A stretch of DNA of 22,070 nt, from the NCBI GenBank assembly GCA_046541515.1, contig JBKHDD010000073.1:1-22070 (forward strand), written 5' to 3'. Source of the stretch: CAYFVR01 sp046541515 (lineage in GTDB: Bacteria; Desulfobacterota; Desulfobacteria; Desulfobacterales; Desulfococcaceae). This document shows, piece by piece, positions 21,872 to 22,070 of this stretch. How positions within the stretch are numbered: the stretch's first letter is position 1; each line of letters starts with the position of its first letter. The position numbers and the translations under genes were made by a program. The notes under the pieces are model-generated. The model made no database searches. It saw only the letters and a program-made list of their open reading frames with translations, and was not told where the DNA came from.

Positions 21872-21982
21872 GGTTGGTCAATGTAGGGGCGAACCGCATT
21901 CGCCCTCTCGACCATGCCCCGGGAAGAAATTAGTTCGCCTTGTTCGTAAAGGGCGAATGCAATTCGCCCCTACCTGTCAACC
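21872..21982. repeat. Imperfect inverted-repeat element (REP/MITE-like) after the operon
   Basis: Left arm 21883-21906 begins GTAGGGGCGAA and ends GCATTCGCCCT; right arm 21950-21973 is its inverted copy, 22 of 24 bases identical (CC against AA in the middle). A 43-base centre separates them. GGTTG (21872-21876) and CAACC (21978-21982) extend the pairing outside an internal loop. The motif GTAGGGGCGAA with inverted arms is known to me as a dispersed intergenic palindrome in many bacterial genomes. It lies between convergent genes, so it may also end transcription, though no T-run is next to it. Confidence 0.8.
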
Positions 21983-21985
21983 TTC

Positions 21986-22070
21986 CTAATTTTCTTCGGC
22001 CGCCGCCTCGGTTTGCTCTTTTTGGATGGCCTCCAGCCGGGCGTTGTAGGCCCGGACTTCGGCTTCGTAT
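21986..22070 (-). CDS. C-terminal tail of an unknown protein, cut by the window edge
   Basis: On the minus strand a frame is open from the right edge to a TAG at 21988-21986. It encodes 27 residues ending YEAEVRAYNARLEAIQKEQ then TEAAAEEN. The tail is charged and helical (coiled-coil-like), with an acidic end. Codon use fits the window and the stop comes right at the repeat element, so a real convergent gene is likely. The product cannot be named from this much. Confidence 0.55.
   Translation of the reverse strand, partial: YEAEVRAYNARLEAIQKEQTEAAAEEN

Noticed and set aside
19641..21899. A 752-codon minus-strand open frame across the receptor gene
   Set aside because: Leu/His/Gly-rich shadow of the coiled-coil receptor; no start signals and no family.
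1..22070. tRNA, rRNA, CRISPR array, insertion sequence or prophage
   Set aside because: No cloverleaf, repeat-spacer series, transposase or phage gene was seen on either strand.

Overview
The window reads as a GC-rich chromosomal segment of a Gram-negative bacterium, most likely a deltaproteobacterium (Desulfobacterota). This rests on the mix of families seen: a Ycf46-like AAA ATPase, a DUF1893 protein, a rubredoxin, a DUF2459 lipoprotein, a DNAJ_related protein and a PilJ/ChpA-type chemosensory operon. Taxonomy is inference. No rRNA, tRNA, CRISPR array, insertion sequence or phage gene was found.

Left part (1-5130): the 3' part of murJ (lipid II flippase) ends at a probable terminator. It is followed by a recQ helicase copy that is broken by at least two single-base frameshifts and has lost several catalytic-motif residues. 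A perfect 12-bp bidirectional terminator separates recQ from a convergent cold-shock protein gene. That gene has a near-consensus promoter and a leader with two GC hairpins. Divergent from it is a DUF2459 lipoprotein. Next comes an unrecognised 76-aa protein with a consensus Shine-Dalgarno and a strong terminator.

Middle part (5129-12882): the minus strand carries an exported rhodanese, an NMN-adenylyltransferase-like protein and the Ycf46-like ATPase. Divergent from these are a 73-aa conserved-looking protein with a near-perfect sigma70-type promoter and a rubredoxin with an unusual CxCG metal loop. Then come a DNAJ_related J-domain protein (minus) divergent from a DUF1893 protein (plus), with their 5' ends overlapping or nearly so. 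An endonuclease III (minus) is divergent from a coupled pair: a two-thioredoxin-fold protein with a HEAT-like tail, overlapping by 4 bases a DUF1848 Fe-S protein.

Right part (13115-21839): one six-gene plus-strand operon for a type IV pilus-type (Pil/Chp-like) chemosensory pathway. Its order is: a receiver-DUF4388-zinc ribbon-TPR-receiver protein, CheW, a large hybrid CheA with two Hpt domains, a second CheW-like protein, a CheW-receiver fusion (CheV-like) with an internal ribosome-binding site, and a PilJ-like methyl-accepting protein. The receptor would signal through the CheW-type adaptors to the kinase, which has three kinds of receiver output in the same operon. No cheR or cheB lies in the window. 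The operon ends at a 91-bp imperfect inverted-repeat element, beyond which the tail of a minus-strand gene enters from the right edge.
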